A DNA stretch of 64,000 nt from Arcobacter siniprincipis (GTDB lineage: Bacteria > Campylobacterota > Campylobacteria > Campylobacterales > Arcobacteraceae), in contig NZ_CP182343.1 of NCBI RefSeq assembly GCF_048571125.1, forward strand, positions 1,364,001-1,428,000. The letters run 5' to 3'. The notes under the pieces are model-generated. The model did no database searches. It saw nothing but the letters and a program-made list of their open reading frames with translations, and was not told the origin of the DNA. The stretch's first letter is position 1; each line of letters begins with the position of its first letter. Positions 18,738-26,248 of this stretch are shown here, one piece after another. Made by a program: the position numbers and the translations under genes.

Positions 18738-19334
18738 ATGTCTGTAAAAGAAGAGAAAAAAAATAGTATTATTAGAAATTCGTTGATACTATTCGCTAAA
18801 AAAGGTTTTTATAATACAACTATTCCAGATATAGCAAAAGCTATGAGTATGAGTGTTGGTAATATGTATAATTACTTTTCCTCAAAAGAAGAATTAGCAA
18901 AAGTTGCTATAAAATATTCTACAAATATTATGGCAGATGATTTGAGAAAAATCAATAATATGGATATTACTTCAAAAGAAAAACTTTATTTATTTATTAA
19001 AAACTATTTGAAAAATGTAAAAAATTCACCTGAAGTAATAAATTACTTTTTAAGAGTTTATTTATCAAATAGAGAAGTATTTAAAGAAGGGTGTGAGGGG
19101 TTTTTGTGTGTAGGTGAATTTGTAACTGAAGTTATGATTTTACTTGATGATGGTGCACAAAAAAAAGAGTTTAGAGAACAAGAATTTTTCCCAGCATTTG
19201 GTATGCTAATGGGAAGTTTAGGTGGATTTGCATTTATGAGTGGAGAAAATGTATTAGAAAAAGATTTACTTGAATATTCTGATTCTATTGCTGAAAATAT
19301 TTATAGAGCACTAAAATATGATGAAAATGCATAA
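18738..19334 (+). CDS. TetR/AcrR-family transcriptional regulator linked to hydrogenases
   Basis: A 198-residue TetR protein. The N-terminal helix-turn-helix is clear (IIRNSLILFAKKGFYNTTI, then MSVGNMYNYFSSKEELAKVA, residues about 10-60); the remainder is a helical ligand domain with two cysteines. Its last 17 bases overlap the start of the hydrogenase small-subunit gene, so the two are translated together. It is divergent from the DeoR gene. Palindromes with TGAA/TTCA half-sites occur before this gene, both hydrogenase operons and hypB and are its plausible targets. What ligand or partner it senses is unknown; H2 via the adjacent hydrogenase is my inference. Confidence 0.87.
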   Translation: MSVKEEKKNSIIRNSLILFAKKGFYNTTIPDIAKAMSMSVGNMYNYFSSKEELAKVAIKYSTNIMADDLRKINNMDITSKEKLYLFIKNYLKNVKNSPEVINYFLRVYLSNREVFKEGCEGFLCVGEFVTEVMILLDDGAQKKEFREQEFFPAFGMLMGSLGGFAFMSGENVLEKDLLEYSDSIAENIYRALKYDENA

Positions 19335-20253
19335 AACAGCTTTACCAAAAGTTGTTTGGCTTCAAGGTATTACTTGCAATGGTAATACCCACTCTTTTTT
19401 ATCTGCAAATTCATCAAGATTTGAACAATTTAATAATAATTTTGATTTGATTTATCATCCAAGTTTAACTGTTGATACTACTCTTGATGAGATTTTAGAA
19501 TCAAAAGATAGAATTGATTATTTGTTAGTTGAAGGTGCAATAACAAATGATGAATTCTATTTTTCTATTTCAAGTAAAAGTTTGGCAAAAGTATTGAATG
19601 CACTTGTTTTAAAATCAAATTTTTTAATTGCTGTTGGCTCATGTGCTTCTTATGGTGGGATACATGCAAAGTTTGAACAAAATAGTAAAACTGGTGGATT
19701 AAAAGATTATATTTCTGCTGAAAATCAAGCTTTACTTTCCCATGAAATTATAAACCTTACTGGTTGTCCTGTACATCCAGAATGGATATTACAAACTCTT
19801 TTCACACTAAAGTTTAGTGGTTCAATTACCCTTGATAATAAATCAAGACCAATAGAGATGTATGGAGGTCTTGCTCATCATGGTTGTACTAGAAATGAAT
19901 ATTTTGAGTGGAAAGTAGAAGCTAAAAGTTTTGGATTAAAAGAGGGCTGTTTATTTTATAATGAAGGGTGTCGTGGACCTATGACCCACTCAAATTGTAA
20001 TAAGATTTTATGGAACGATGTTAGTAGTAAAACAAGGGTTGGTATGCCCTGTATTGGTTGTACAGAATATGATTTTCCTAGACTTAATATGTTTGAAACT
20101 AAAAAACATATAGGTATACCTTTTGAGCCACCACTTGGGATTCCTAAAAGAGCATATTTATCAATTTCAGGTGTTGCTAAAACATTTACGATTCCTAGAT
20201 TAAACCAAAAATTAAATCACTTTTATGAAAGTAAAAATAATGAAAACAGTTAA
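19318..20253 (+). CDS. Cytosolic [NiFe]-hydrogenase small subunit, group 2 / sensor type
   Basis: Up to 311 residues, with no Tat signal or membrane tail, so it is cytosolic. It starts WLQGITCNGNTHSF: the group 2 (HupS-like) proximal-cluster motif in which Asn stands where other hydrogenases have Cys (C20, N23 counted from 19318). Other cluster ligands are present in GSCASYGG, LTGCPVHPEW, HHGCTRNEYF, LKEGCLFYNEGCRGP and PCIGC. ATGs at 19318, 19321 and 19327 are all possible starts; all lie inside the TetR gene. It pairs with the large subunit that follows. An uptake role for CO2 fixation (group 2d) is an alternative to H2 sensing. Confidence 0.85.
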   Translation: MMKMHKTALPKVVWLQGITCNGNTHSFLSANSSRFEQFNNNFDLIYHPSLTVDTTLDEILESKDRIDYLLVEGAITNDEFYFSISSKSLAKVLNALVLKSNFLIAVGSCASYGGIHAKFEQNSKTGGLKDYISAENQALLSHEIINLTGCPVHPEWILQTLFTLKFSGSITLDNKSRPIEMYGGLAHHGCTRNEYFEWKVEAKSFGLKEGCLFYNEGCRGPMTHSNCNKILWNDVSSKTRVGMPCIGCTEYDFPRLNMFETKKHIGIPFEPPLGIPKRAYLSISGVAKTFTIPRLNQKLNHFYESKNNENS

Positions 20254-21592
20254 TATTGTTGAGCGAATTGAGGGTGAAGCAAAACTTAATTTAACATGGA
20301 AAGATAAGAAAGTAAGTGATGCATCAATTGACTTTTTAAATTTTAGAGGTTTTGAATATATTTTAGAGAATAAGCCTATTTTAGATGCTTTAGTTTACAC
20401 TCCAAGAATTTGTGGAATATGTGGACAAGCTCACCTTTTAGCAACTGTTAATGCAATAGAAAATTTATACAAAAATTCTGGTAATGAATTATATATTACT
20501 AACAAAGCTAAAATACTTAGGGAATTAGGACTTATTATTGAAATAATTGATTCTCATATCAAATGGTTTTATATGTTTATTATGCCAGATGTTATTGAAA
20601 TATCTAAAAAACAATATGATGGATATACTCCTTTAAAAGGAGAAAAATGGTTAGGAGCACAAAAAGGTGCTAGTGAAATAATAAAGGCACTAGCAATTTA
20701 TGCAGGACAATGGCCTCATACATCTTACATGCTTCCTGGTGGAGTTGTAAGTGATCCAACGCTATTAGATATTGTAACTTGCGAAAACTATATTGATCAA
20801 ACAATAAAGTATTTTGAAAAAGATATAGCAGGAATAAGTATTGATAATTATTTGTCTTTAAATAGTTTTGAAGAACTGACTTCACTATCTTCATCTTTAC
20901 GAGATTTTATTAATATCTCTTTTGAAACAAAACTAGAGCAAGTGGGAAAGGCACACAATAGACATTTAGTTTTATCAGACATGATAGATGTAAAACCTGG
21001 ACTTTATAATAAAAAGATATCTAATAATATTGATTTAGCAAAGATAAAAGAGAGTGAAGAATATACTTTTAATATAAATAAAAAAGATAATAAAAAAGCT
21101 CATACATGGTCTAAAAGTGTTCAATATAATAAACATTTTTATGAAGTAGGGCCCTTATCAAGAGCTGTTATAAATGAAAGAGAGTTTATAACAAACTTAC
21201 ATAATAAGTATGATGATTCAACATTTACAAGAGTAATGTCAAGGGTTGATGAAATAGCACATCTTTTAATCTACAGTAAAAAACTTATAAAACAAATAGA
21301 TATAAGTGAAGAGTCATATATTAAACCAAAAGTTGATTTAAAAAGTTTAGAAAACATAACTGCAACTTCTACTGTTGAAGCATGTAGAGGTTCACTTGTT
21401 CATACGCTTAGTGTAAATAAAGGGCTTATTACAAAATATGATGTAATTACACCTACAGTTTGGAATTTAGGTCCAAAAAATAACATAGAATTAGGCGTTG
21501 CACAAAATGCAATTATAGGCTCAAAATCACTAAATGAAGCAAAAATTATATTAAGATCATTTGATGTATGTTCTGTCTGTACAACACATTAA
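20240..21592 (+). CDS. Cytosolic [NiFe]-hydrogenase large subunit ending at the metal-site His
   Basis: About 450 residues from ATG at 20240 (an in-frame ATG at 20225 is also possible); it overlaps the small-subunit gene. The N-terminal NiFe ligands are in RICGICGQAH and the C-terminal ones in SFDVCSVCTTH. The protein stops exactly at that histidine, so there is no C-terminal peptide for a maturation protease to remove. This is characteristic of regulatory hydrogenases (HupV/HoxC), although other group 2 enzymes may share it. Pro of the usual DPCxxC motif is Val here. No HupT-like kinase or HupR-like regulator is nearby; the TetR gene takes that place. A TGAAT-type palindrome starts at the stop codon. 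Confidence 0.87.
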   Translation: MKTVNIVERIEGEAKLNLTWKDKKVSDASIDFLNFRGFEYILENKPILDALVYTPRICGICGQAHLLATVNAIENLYKNSGNELYITNKAKILRELGLIIEIIDSHIKWFYMFIMPDVIEISKKQYDGYTPLKGEKWLGAQKGASEIIKALAIYAGQWPHTSYMLPGGVVSDPTLLDIVTCENYIDQTIKYFEKDIAGISIDNYLSLNSFEELTSLSSSLRDFINISFETKLEQVGKAHNRHLVLSDMIDVKPGLYNKKISNNIDLAKIKESEEYTFNINKKDNKKAHTWSKSVQYNKHFYEVGPLSRAVINEREFITNLHNKYDDSTFTRVMSRVDEIAHLLIYSKKLIKQIDISEESYIKPKVDLKSLENITATSTVEACRGSLVHTLSVNKGLITKYDVITPTVWNLGPKNNIELGVAQNAIIGSKSLNEAKIILRSFDVCSVCTTH

Positions 21593-21607
21593 TGAATGTT
21601 TATTCAA
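21592..21607. promoter_or_regulatory. ATGAA-N6-TTCAA palindrome after the sensor hydrogenase
   Basis: TGAAT and ATTCA arms face each other across GTTT, directly at the large-subunit stop. It belongs to the 16-base class also found at 27907, 27991, 28060 and 42328. It lies 265 bases before hydA1. Confidence 0.5.
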
Positions 21608-21795
21608 AAAAGTAGAGTAGTTTTGTAACAAACTTTAAAAATTGTTAAAATTCTCAATACTTATGTATTCTTAGAACTAAAGTAAAATTAAGTGCCGACT
21701 TTTCGTATTATTTGAATTGGTTATAATAATAAAGCATAATTGTATTAATAGAAATGCTACTTTATTGCTATTCTAGACCTATTCCTTGGATATTG

Positions 21796-21814
21796 AATTA
21801 AGTCTTAATTAAGT
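21796..21814 (+). promoter_or_regulatory. 11-base-phased AATTAAGT direct repeat
   Basis: AATTAAGT occurs at 21796-21803 and again at 21807-21814, one helical turn apart, upstream of the hydA1 promoter. A similar repeat lies upstream of the second hyd operon (27863-27884); both contain ATTAAGTTA. The layout suits an OmpR-type activator. Confidence 0.5.
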
Positions 21815-21832
21815 TACCAAAAGTTAAATTAC

Positions 21833-21838
21833 GATAAT
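21833..21838 (+). promoter_or_regulatory. Probable -10 box of hyd operon 1
   Basis: GATAAT lies 34 bases before hydA1, directly before the TGAATATTCA palindrome and 18 bases after the phased direct repeat. No consensus -35 is evident, in keeping with activator dependence. Confidence 0.4.
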
Positions 21839-21854
21839 AAATGAATATTCATTT
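21839..21854. promoter_or_regulatory. 16-base perfect palindrome at the hyd operon 1 promoter
   Basis: AAATGAATATTCATTT is a perfect palindrome just downstream of the -10 box, the classic site for repression. It ends 18 bases before the hydA1 start and is followed by AAGGAGA (ribosome site). Confidence 0.65.
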
Positions 21855-21872
21855 TTAATTTAAGGAGAACAA

Positions 21873-23120
21873 ATGGCTTACGATTCTCAAGAGATGGTTA
21901 AAAAAGTTTTTAATCAAAACTCTGCAAGGGTGGATACGAATAAAGGTGAAGAGTTTTACAATAATCTGTTTGAAAAAACAAAAGCTAGATTAAGTAAACT
22001 TAGAAAACAACCAGCTCTTAAAGATATCGATATTATTGATATAGTTGAGAGTGAAGGCGTAAATAGAAGAGATTTTATGAAGTGGGCAAGTGCAACAACT
22101 GCAACACTTATGTTACCTCCTATGTTTACTCCTTTAGTGGCAGAAGCTGCTGAACTTATGAATAGACTTCCTGTAATTTGGATTGAATTACAAGACTGTG
22201 CTGGAAATTCAGAGGCATTATTAAGATCTTCAACACCTACTGTTGATGATTTGATTTTTGATGTATTATCATTGGAATTTCATGAAACTATTATGGCGGC
22301 ATCTGGTCATCAAGCTGATGCTCAACTTGAAGATGCAATTGAACACTTCAAAGGTAAATATTTATTATTTGTAGAAGGTGCAATTCCTACAGCTATGAAT
22401 GGTCAATATGGGACTATTGGAGCTTCAGGTGAGACTTTCCAAGAACACTTGATGAGACTATCAAAAGATGCAGCAGCTGTGGTTGCTGTTGGTTCATGTG
22501 CTACTTTTGGTGGTATTCCAGCTGCTGCTCCAAATCCAACAGGTGCAGTTGGTGTTATGGATTTAGTTAAAGGTAAACCTGTAATTAATATTCCTGCCTG
22601 TCCCGCAAACCCTGCAAATATGGTTGGGGTTGTACTTCATTATGTGTTAACAGGCCAAGTTCCAGAACTTGATTCATTACTTAGACCAAAATTTGCATTT
22701 GGATATAGAATTCATGATAATTGTGAAAGAAGAGCACATTTTGATGCAGGTGAATATGTAGAAGAGTGGGGTGATGAAGGTGCTAAAAATAACTGGTGTC
22801 TATACAAAATGGGATGTAAAGGTCCAATGACATTTAATAATTGTTCAATTATAAGATACAATGATGGAGCAAACTGGCCAATTGGTGTTGGAAGAGGGTG
22901 TATTGGATGTTCTGAACCTGATTTCTGGGATAAGTATGCATATGAAAGACCTATGGCCGATGCACATATAAAAGCTCCAACAGGTGGAGTTGAAAAAACT
23001 GTTGATGAATTTGGATTAGGCTTGTTAACAGCAACTACAATAGGTATAGGAGTTCATGCAATTGCTTCAGCAGTTGTTGGTAAAAGATCAGTAAATAATG
23101 GCGAAAGTGAGGAGGCATAA
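21873..23120 (+). CDS. hydA1: Membrane-bound [NiFe]-hydrogenase small subunit, operon 1
   Basis: A 415-residue group 1 small subunit with an ideal AAGGAGA site. A Tat signal (RRDFMKW, R65-R66) sits behind an unusually long cytoplasmic leader and is followed by hydrophobic LMLPPMFTPLVAEA. A C-terminal hydrophobic anchor lies near residues 378-400. The proximal cluster motif is QDCAGNSEALL: C109 is kept, but the second cysteine is Asn112. The operon 2 copy has CTGC at this place. The remaining cluster cysteines (GSCATFGG, IPACPANP, DNCERRAHF, WCLYKMGCKGP, GCIGCSEPDFW) are present. It carries electrons from the NiFe centre to HydC at the periplasmic face. The stop shares one base with the large-subunit ATG. 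Confidence 0.93.
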   Translation: MAYDSQEMVKKVFNQNSARVDTNKGEEFYNNLFEKTKARLSKLRKQPALKDIDIIDIVESEGVNRRDFMKWASATTATLMLPPMFTPLVAEAAELMNRLPVIWIELQDCAGNSEALLRSSTPTVDDLIFDVLSLEFHETIMAASGHQADAQLEDAIEHFKGKYLLFVEGAIPTAMNGQYGTIGASGETFQEHLMRLSKDAAAVVAVGSCATFGGIPAAAPNPTGAVGVMDLVKGKPVINIPACPANPANMVGVVLHYVLTGQVPELDSLLRPKFAFGYRIHDNCERRAHFDAGEYVEEWGDEGAKNNWCLYKMGCKGPMTFNNCSIIRYNDGANWPIGVGRGCIGCSEPDFWDKYAYERPMADAHIKAPTGGVEKTVDEFGLGLLTATTIGIGVHAIASAVVGKRSVNNGESEEA

Positions 23121-24856
23121 TGAGCAAGCATATCGTAATAGATCCTATTACAAGAATTGAAGGACACTTAAGAATTGAAGCAGTAATTGATGAAAACAAT
23201 GTAGTTACTGATGCATATAGTTCTTCAACAATGTTTAGGGGAATAGAAGAGATTCTAAAGGGAAGAGATCCAAGAGACTGTGGACTTTTGGCAATGAGAA
23301 TTTGTGGTGTTTGTACTGGTACTCATTACCAAAGAAGTATTGAAGCAGTTGAGCATGCATTTAAAGTAACTATTCCTAAAAATGCAAGATTAGTACGTAA
23401 TATGATGCAAGGTGCTTTATACATCCATGACCATGTTGTACATTTTTATCATCTTCATGCACTTGATTGGGTTGATATTACAAAAGCACTTGAAGCTGAT
23501 CCCAAAAAAGCAGTTGAAGAAGCACAAAAATGGGCGAAACTTTCAGGTCAAAGACCTTGGAATGCAAGTGAAGATGTATTTGCTGAAGTTCAAGAAAGAG
23601 TTACAAAATATGTAAAACAAGGAAGACTTGGTGTATTTGGTAATGCTTATTGGGGAAGCAAAGCTTATAAACTAACTCCTGAGCAAAACCTAATAGGTCT
23701 TTCTCATTATTTAGATGCATTAGAGTTACAAAGAGAGATTGCAAAAGCACAAGCTATTTTTGGAGGTAAAAATCCTCATCCCCAATCAATTGTTGTAGGT
23801 GGTGTTACTTGTGTTCAAGATATTAAAAATCCAGCTAGAATAGCAGAATTTAAAGATATTATTCAAAAAGCACAAAAATTTTCTAAACAAGCATATCTTC
23901 CTGATGTTTATATGGCAGGAACTATGTATGCTGATGAAGCCCTTGATGGAACAGGTGGTGGTTTAGGTAACTATATGTCTTATGGTGATTTCAATTTAGA
24001 TGATACATCTTTTTATGAAGCTGCTAAACTTTTCCCTTCTGGAATAGTTATGAATAAAGATTTATCAAAAGTTTATGACTTAGACCAAACAAAAATATCA
24101 GAAGATGTGACTCACTCTTGGTATGAAGGTAAAACAAATTTACACCCATATGAAGGTGAAACAAAACCAAACTATACAGGTTTTAAAGAGAAAAAAGATG
24201 GTATTGCATATTTAGATATTAAAAATAAATATTCTTGGATTAAATCACCTTTATACAATGACAATAGAATGGAAGTTGGACCACTAGCTAGAATGATAGT
24301 AGGGGTTGCAAAAGGTGATGAAAGAATTAGTAAATATGTTACAACATTCTTAAAAAATGGAAACTTACCAACAAAAGTTTTATTTTCAACTGTAGGAAGA
24401 ACAGCTGCAAGAGCAATTGAGACAGAAATGATGTGTGATGTTGTAATTGAATGGGCAGATGAATTAGCTAAAAATGCAGCAGGTGGTGATTTATCTACTT
24501 GGACTGAATTTGATTTTGATAAAGTATCTAAAGATGCTCAAGGTTTTGGTATGGCTGAAGCTCCAAGAGGTGCTTTAGGACATTGGATTAAAATTAAAGA
24601 TGGAAAAGTTTTAAATTATCAAGCAGTTGTTCCTTCAACATGGAATGCAGCACCAAAAGATTATAAAAACAGAATGGGTGCTTATGAAGCTTCTTTAGTA
24701 GGTACTAAAGTTGTAGACCCTGATATGCCACTAGAGATTTTACGAACTATTCATAGTTTTGATCCTTGTATTGCATGTGCTGTGCATATTATTGATACTA
24801 ATGGAAAAGAATTAGGTGTATATAAAATAGATCCAACAGGTGTTTGCCGTGCGTAA
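23120..24856 (+). CDS. hydB1: Membrane-bound [NiFe]-hydrogenase large subunit, operon 1
   Basis: A 578-residue large subunit. NiFe ligands are in MRICGVCTGTHY and SFDPCIACAVH. The 18-residue tail beyond that histidine (through DPTGVCRA) would be removed by the HydD protease after nickel insertion. It is exported with the small subunit by the Tat system. TAATG couples it to hydA1. The two large subunits in the window share their general layout but differ widely in the central region, so this is an old duplication or two independent acquisitions, not a recent copy. Confidence 0.95.
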   Translation: MSKHIVIDPITRIEGHLRIEAVIDENNVVTDAYSSSTMFRGIEEILKGRDPRDCGLLAMRICGVCTGTHYQRSIEAVEHAFKVTIPKNARLVRNMMQGALYIHDHVVHFYHLHALDWVDITKALEADPKKAVEEAQKWAKLSGQRPWNASEDVFAEVQERVTKYVKQGRLGVFGNAYWGSKAYKLTPEQNLIGLSHYLDALELQREIAKAQAIFGGKNPHPQSIVVGGVTCVQDIKNPARIAEFKDIIQKAQKFSKQAYLPDVYMAGTMYADEALDGTGGGLGNYMSYGDFNLDDTSFYEAAKLFPSGIVMNKDLSKVYDLDQTKISEDVTHSWYEGKTNLHPYEGETKPNYTGFKEKKDGIAYLDIKNKYSWIKSPLYNDNRMEVGPLARMIVGVAKGDERISKYVTTFLKNGNLPTKVLFSTVGRTAARAIETEMMCDVVIEWADELAKNAAGGDLSTWTEFDFDKVSKDAQGFGMAEAPRGALGHWIKIKDGKVLNYQAVVPSTWNAAPKDYKNRMGAYEASLVGTKVVDPDMPLEILRTIHSFDPCIACAVHIIDTNGKELGVYKIDPTGVCRA

Positions 24857-25568
24857 TTTTAAAAGGGTTGAAAGAATGACTCCAGTCATGCGAATAATAC
24901 ATTGGACAAATGCTATTTGTATGATTGTTGCAGTTGCAACCGGGCTTTATATAGGTCATCCATATTATCAAACATTTATTGCAGATCCAGCTGTTGATAA
25001 ATATGTTATGGCATGGAATAGATGGGGACACTTTATTGTGGCAATTATTTTTGATGTAACAGCTATCTTGATTGGTTATTTATATCTTTTTTCTAGATTT
25101 GAAAAACCGTATAGAAAGATTTTACCAACAAAGAAAAACTTTATAGAATTTTGTGAAGTTTTTTTTAACCTTATAACTTTTAATAGAAGAAAAAAGTTTG
25201 ATTCAACATATAGTGATAGTTATAATATTATGTTTTTTACACTTTTTCATATATTATTAGTATTTATGCTTTTAACTGGACTTCAAATGTATGTTCATGG
25301 TTTAGCATCAGGGCAAAGTTCTATTGGAGCATGGTGGCCATGGCTTTTACATTTTTCAACTGATTGGACACTTTGGGTGTTTGGTGGAAATATGGGAGTT
25401 AGAATTGCTCATCATACAGCTATGTATCTTTTATTGATGTGGGTTTTATCACATATTTATTACCAAATTTGGAGAACAATTTTTTGGAGAGAAGGGGATA
25501 TAAATATTGTATTTGGTGGAACAAAATTCATAAATGATGAAGTTAACTCGAAAAATCTAGATAAATAG
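24849..25568 (+). CDS. hydC1: Hydrogenase cytochrome b subunit, operon 1
   Basis: About 239 residues from GTG at 24849, which overlaps the hydB1 stop by 8 bases; GTG at 24840 and ATG at 24876 are other options. It has about four transmembrane segments. Likely haem histidines lie in MRIIHWTNA, RWGHFIVA, FFTLFHILL and AHHTAMYLLL, as in the HydC/HupC family. It anchors the hydrogenase and passes electrons to menaquinone. An 11-base-pair hairpin follows the stop and separates it from the maturation genes. Confidence 0.9.
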   Translation: MRNFKRVERMTPVMRIIHWTNAICMIVAVATGLYIGHPYYQTFIADPAVDKYVMAWNRWGHFIVAIIFDVTAILIGYLYLFSRFEKPYRKILPTKKNFIEFCEVFFNLITFNRRKKFDSTYSDSYNIMFFTLFHILLVFMLLTGLQMYVHGLASGQSSIGAWWPWLLHFSTDWTLWVFGGNMGVRIAHHTAMYLLLMWVLSHIYYQIWRTIFWREGDINIVFGGTKFINDEVNSKNLDK

Positions 25569-25595
25569 AAGTTATGAGCTATGCTCATAACTTTT
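25569..25595 (+). terminator. Hairpin between hydC1 and hydD1
   Basis: AAGTTATGAGC and GCTCATAACTT form 11 pairs across TAT, with only a short T-tail. It probably acts as a partial terminator or mRNA-stabilising end, keeping maturation gene expression below that of the structural genes. Confidence 0.55.
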
Positions 25596-25672
25596 ATCAC
25601 TTATATAATAATATATCCACAAGTAAAAGTTATTTTGTTTTTGAATGTATTAAATAAATGTGAAGGTTATAT

Positions 25673-26248
25673 ATGAAGAATATAGTAATAGGAGTGGGGA
25701 ACTTACTTTTTAAAGATGAGGGAGTAGGTATTTTAGCTGCTAAATATTTAGATGAAAATTATAAATTTGAAGGTGATATAGAGATTATTGATGGGGGAAC
25801 TTTAGGTTTTAAATTGATGACTTATTTTCAAGAGTATGATAATGTTATTATTTTAGATACTGTCTCTATTGAAGATAAAGTAGGGGATATTTATAGACTT
25901 CCTTCTGATGTTTTGTTGGGGCTTGGTCAGTATAGAAAAACAGCCCATGAAGTTGAAATTGTAGAGATGTTAGAGATATGTTCTGTATTAGATAAACATG
26001 CAGAAGTAACAATAATTGGTATTATTCCTGAAGATATTGTTAGTGTTCAAATTGGACTTACAAAAACTATTGAAGATAAGTTTATAGGATTAATAAATCA
26101 GGCTCTTACTGATATTGAAAACTTAGGAATAAAAGTAGAAAAGAATGAAGAACAAAAATCTATTTCTCAAATTTGTAAAGGAATCTTGGGATCATATAAC
26201 GATGAATATGATGAACGAATACCAAATGAAGAGGATACTACAAGATGA
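25673..26248 (+). CDS. hydD1: Hydrogenase maturation protease, operon 1
   Basis: A 191-residue endopeptidase of the HupD/HyaD/HycI family. The N-terminus reads IGVGNLLFKDEGVGILAAKYL with the nickel-sensing Glu/Asp region, followed by IDGGTLGFKL, ILDTVSI and the conserved AHEVEIVEM. It would clip the tail of HydB1 after Ni insertion. The ATG follows GAAGG. Its stop overlaps the hydE1 start (ATGA). A second copy serves operon 2, consistent with one protease per large subunit. Confidence 0.92.
   Translation: MKNIVIGVGNLLFKDEGVGILAAKYLDENYKFEGDIEIIDGGTLGFKLMTYFQEYDNVIILDTVSIEDKVGDIYRLPSDVLLGLGQYRKTAHEVEIVEMLEICSVLDKHAEVTIIGIIPEDIVSVQIGLTKTIEDKFIGLINQALTDIENLGIKVEKNEEQKSISQICKGILGSYNDEYDERIPNEEDTTR

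Noticed and set aside
21723..21772. Inverted repeat AATAAAG-CAT against ATG-CTACTTTATT before hydA1
   Set aside because: The arms are imperfect with a long AT-rich loop and no T-run; it is not convincing as a terminator or operator.
21593..21872. Search for a sigma-54 promoter before hydA1, as for many HupR-controlled hydrogenases
   Set aside because: No GG and GC elements with the -24/-12 spacing are visible; a -10-like box and phased repeats explain the region better.
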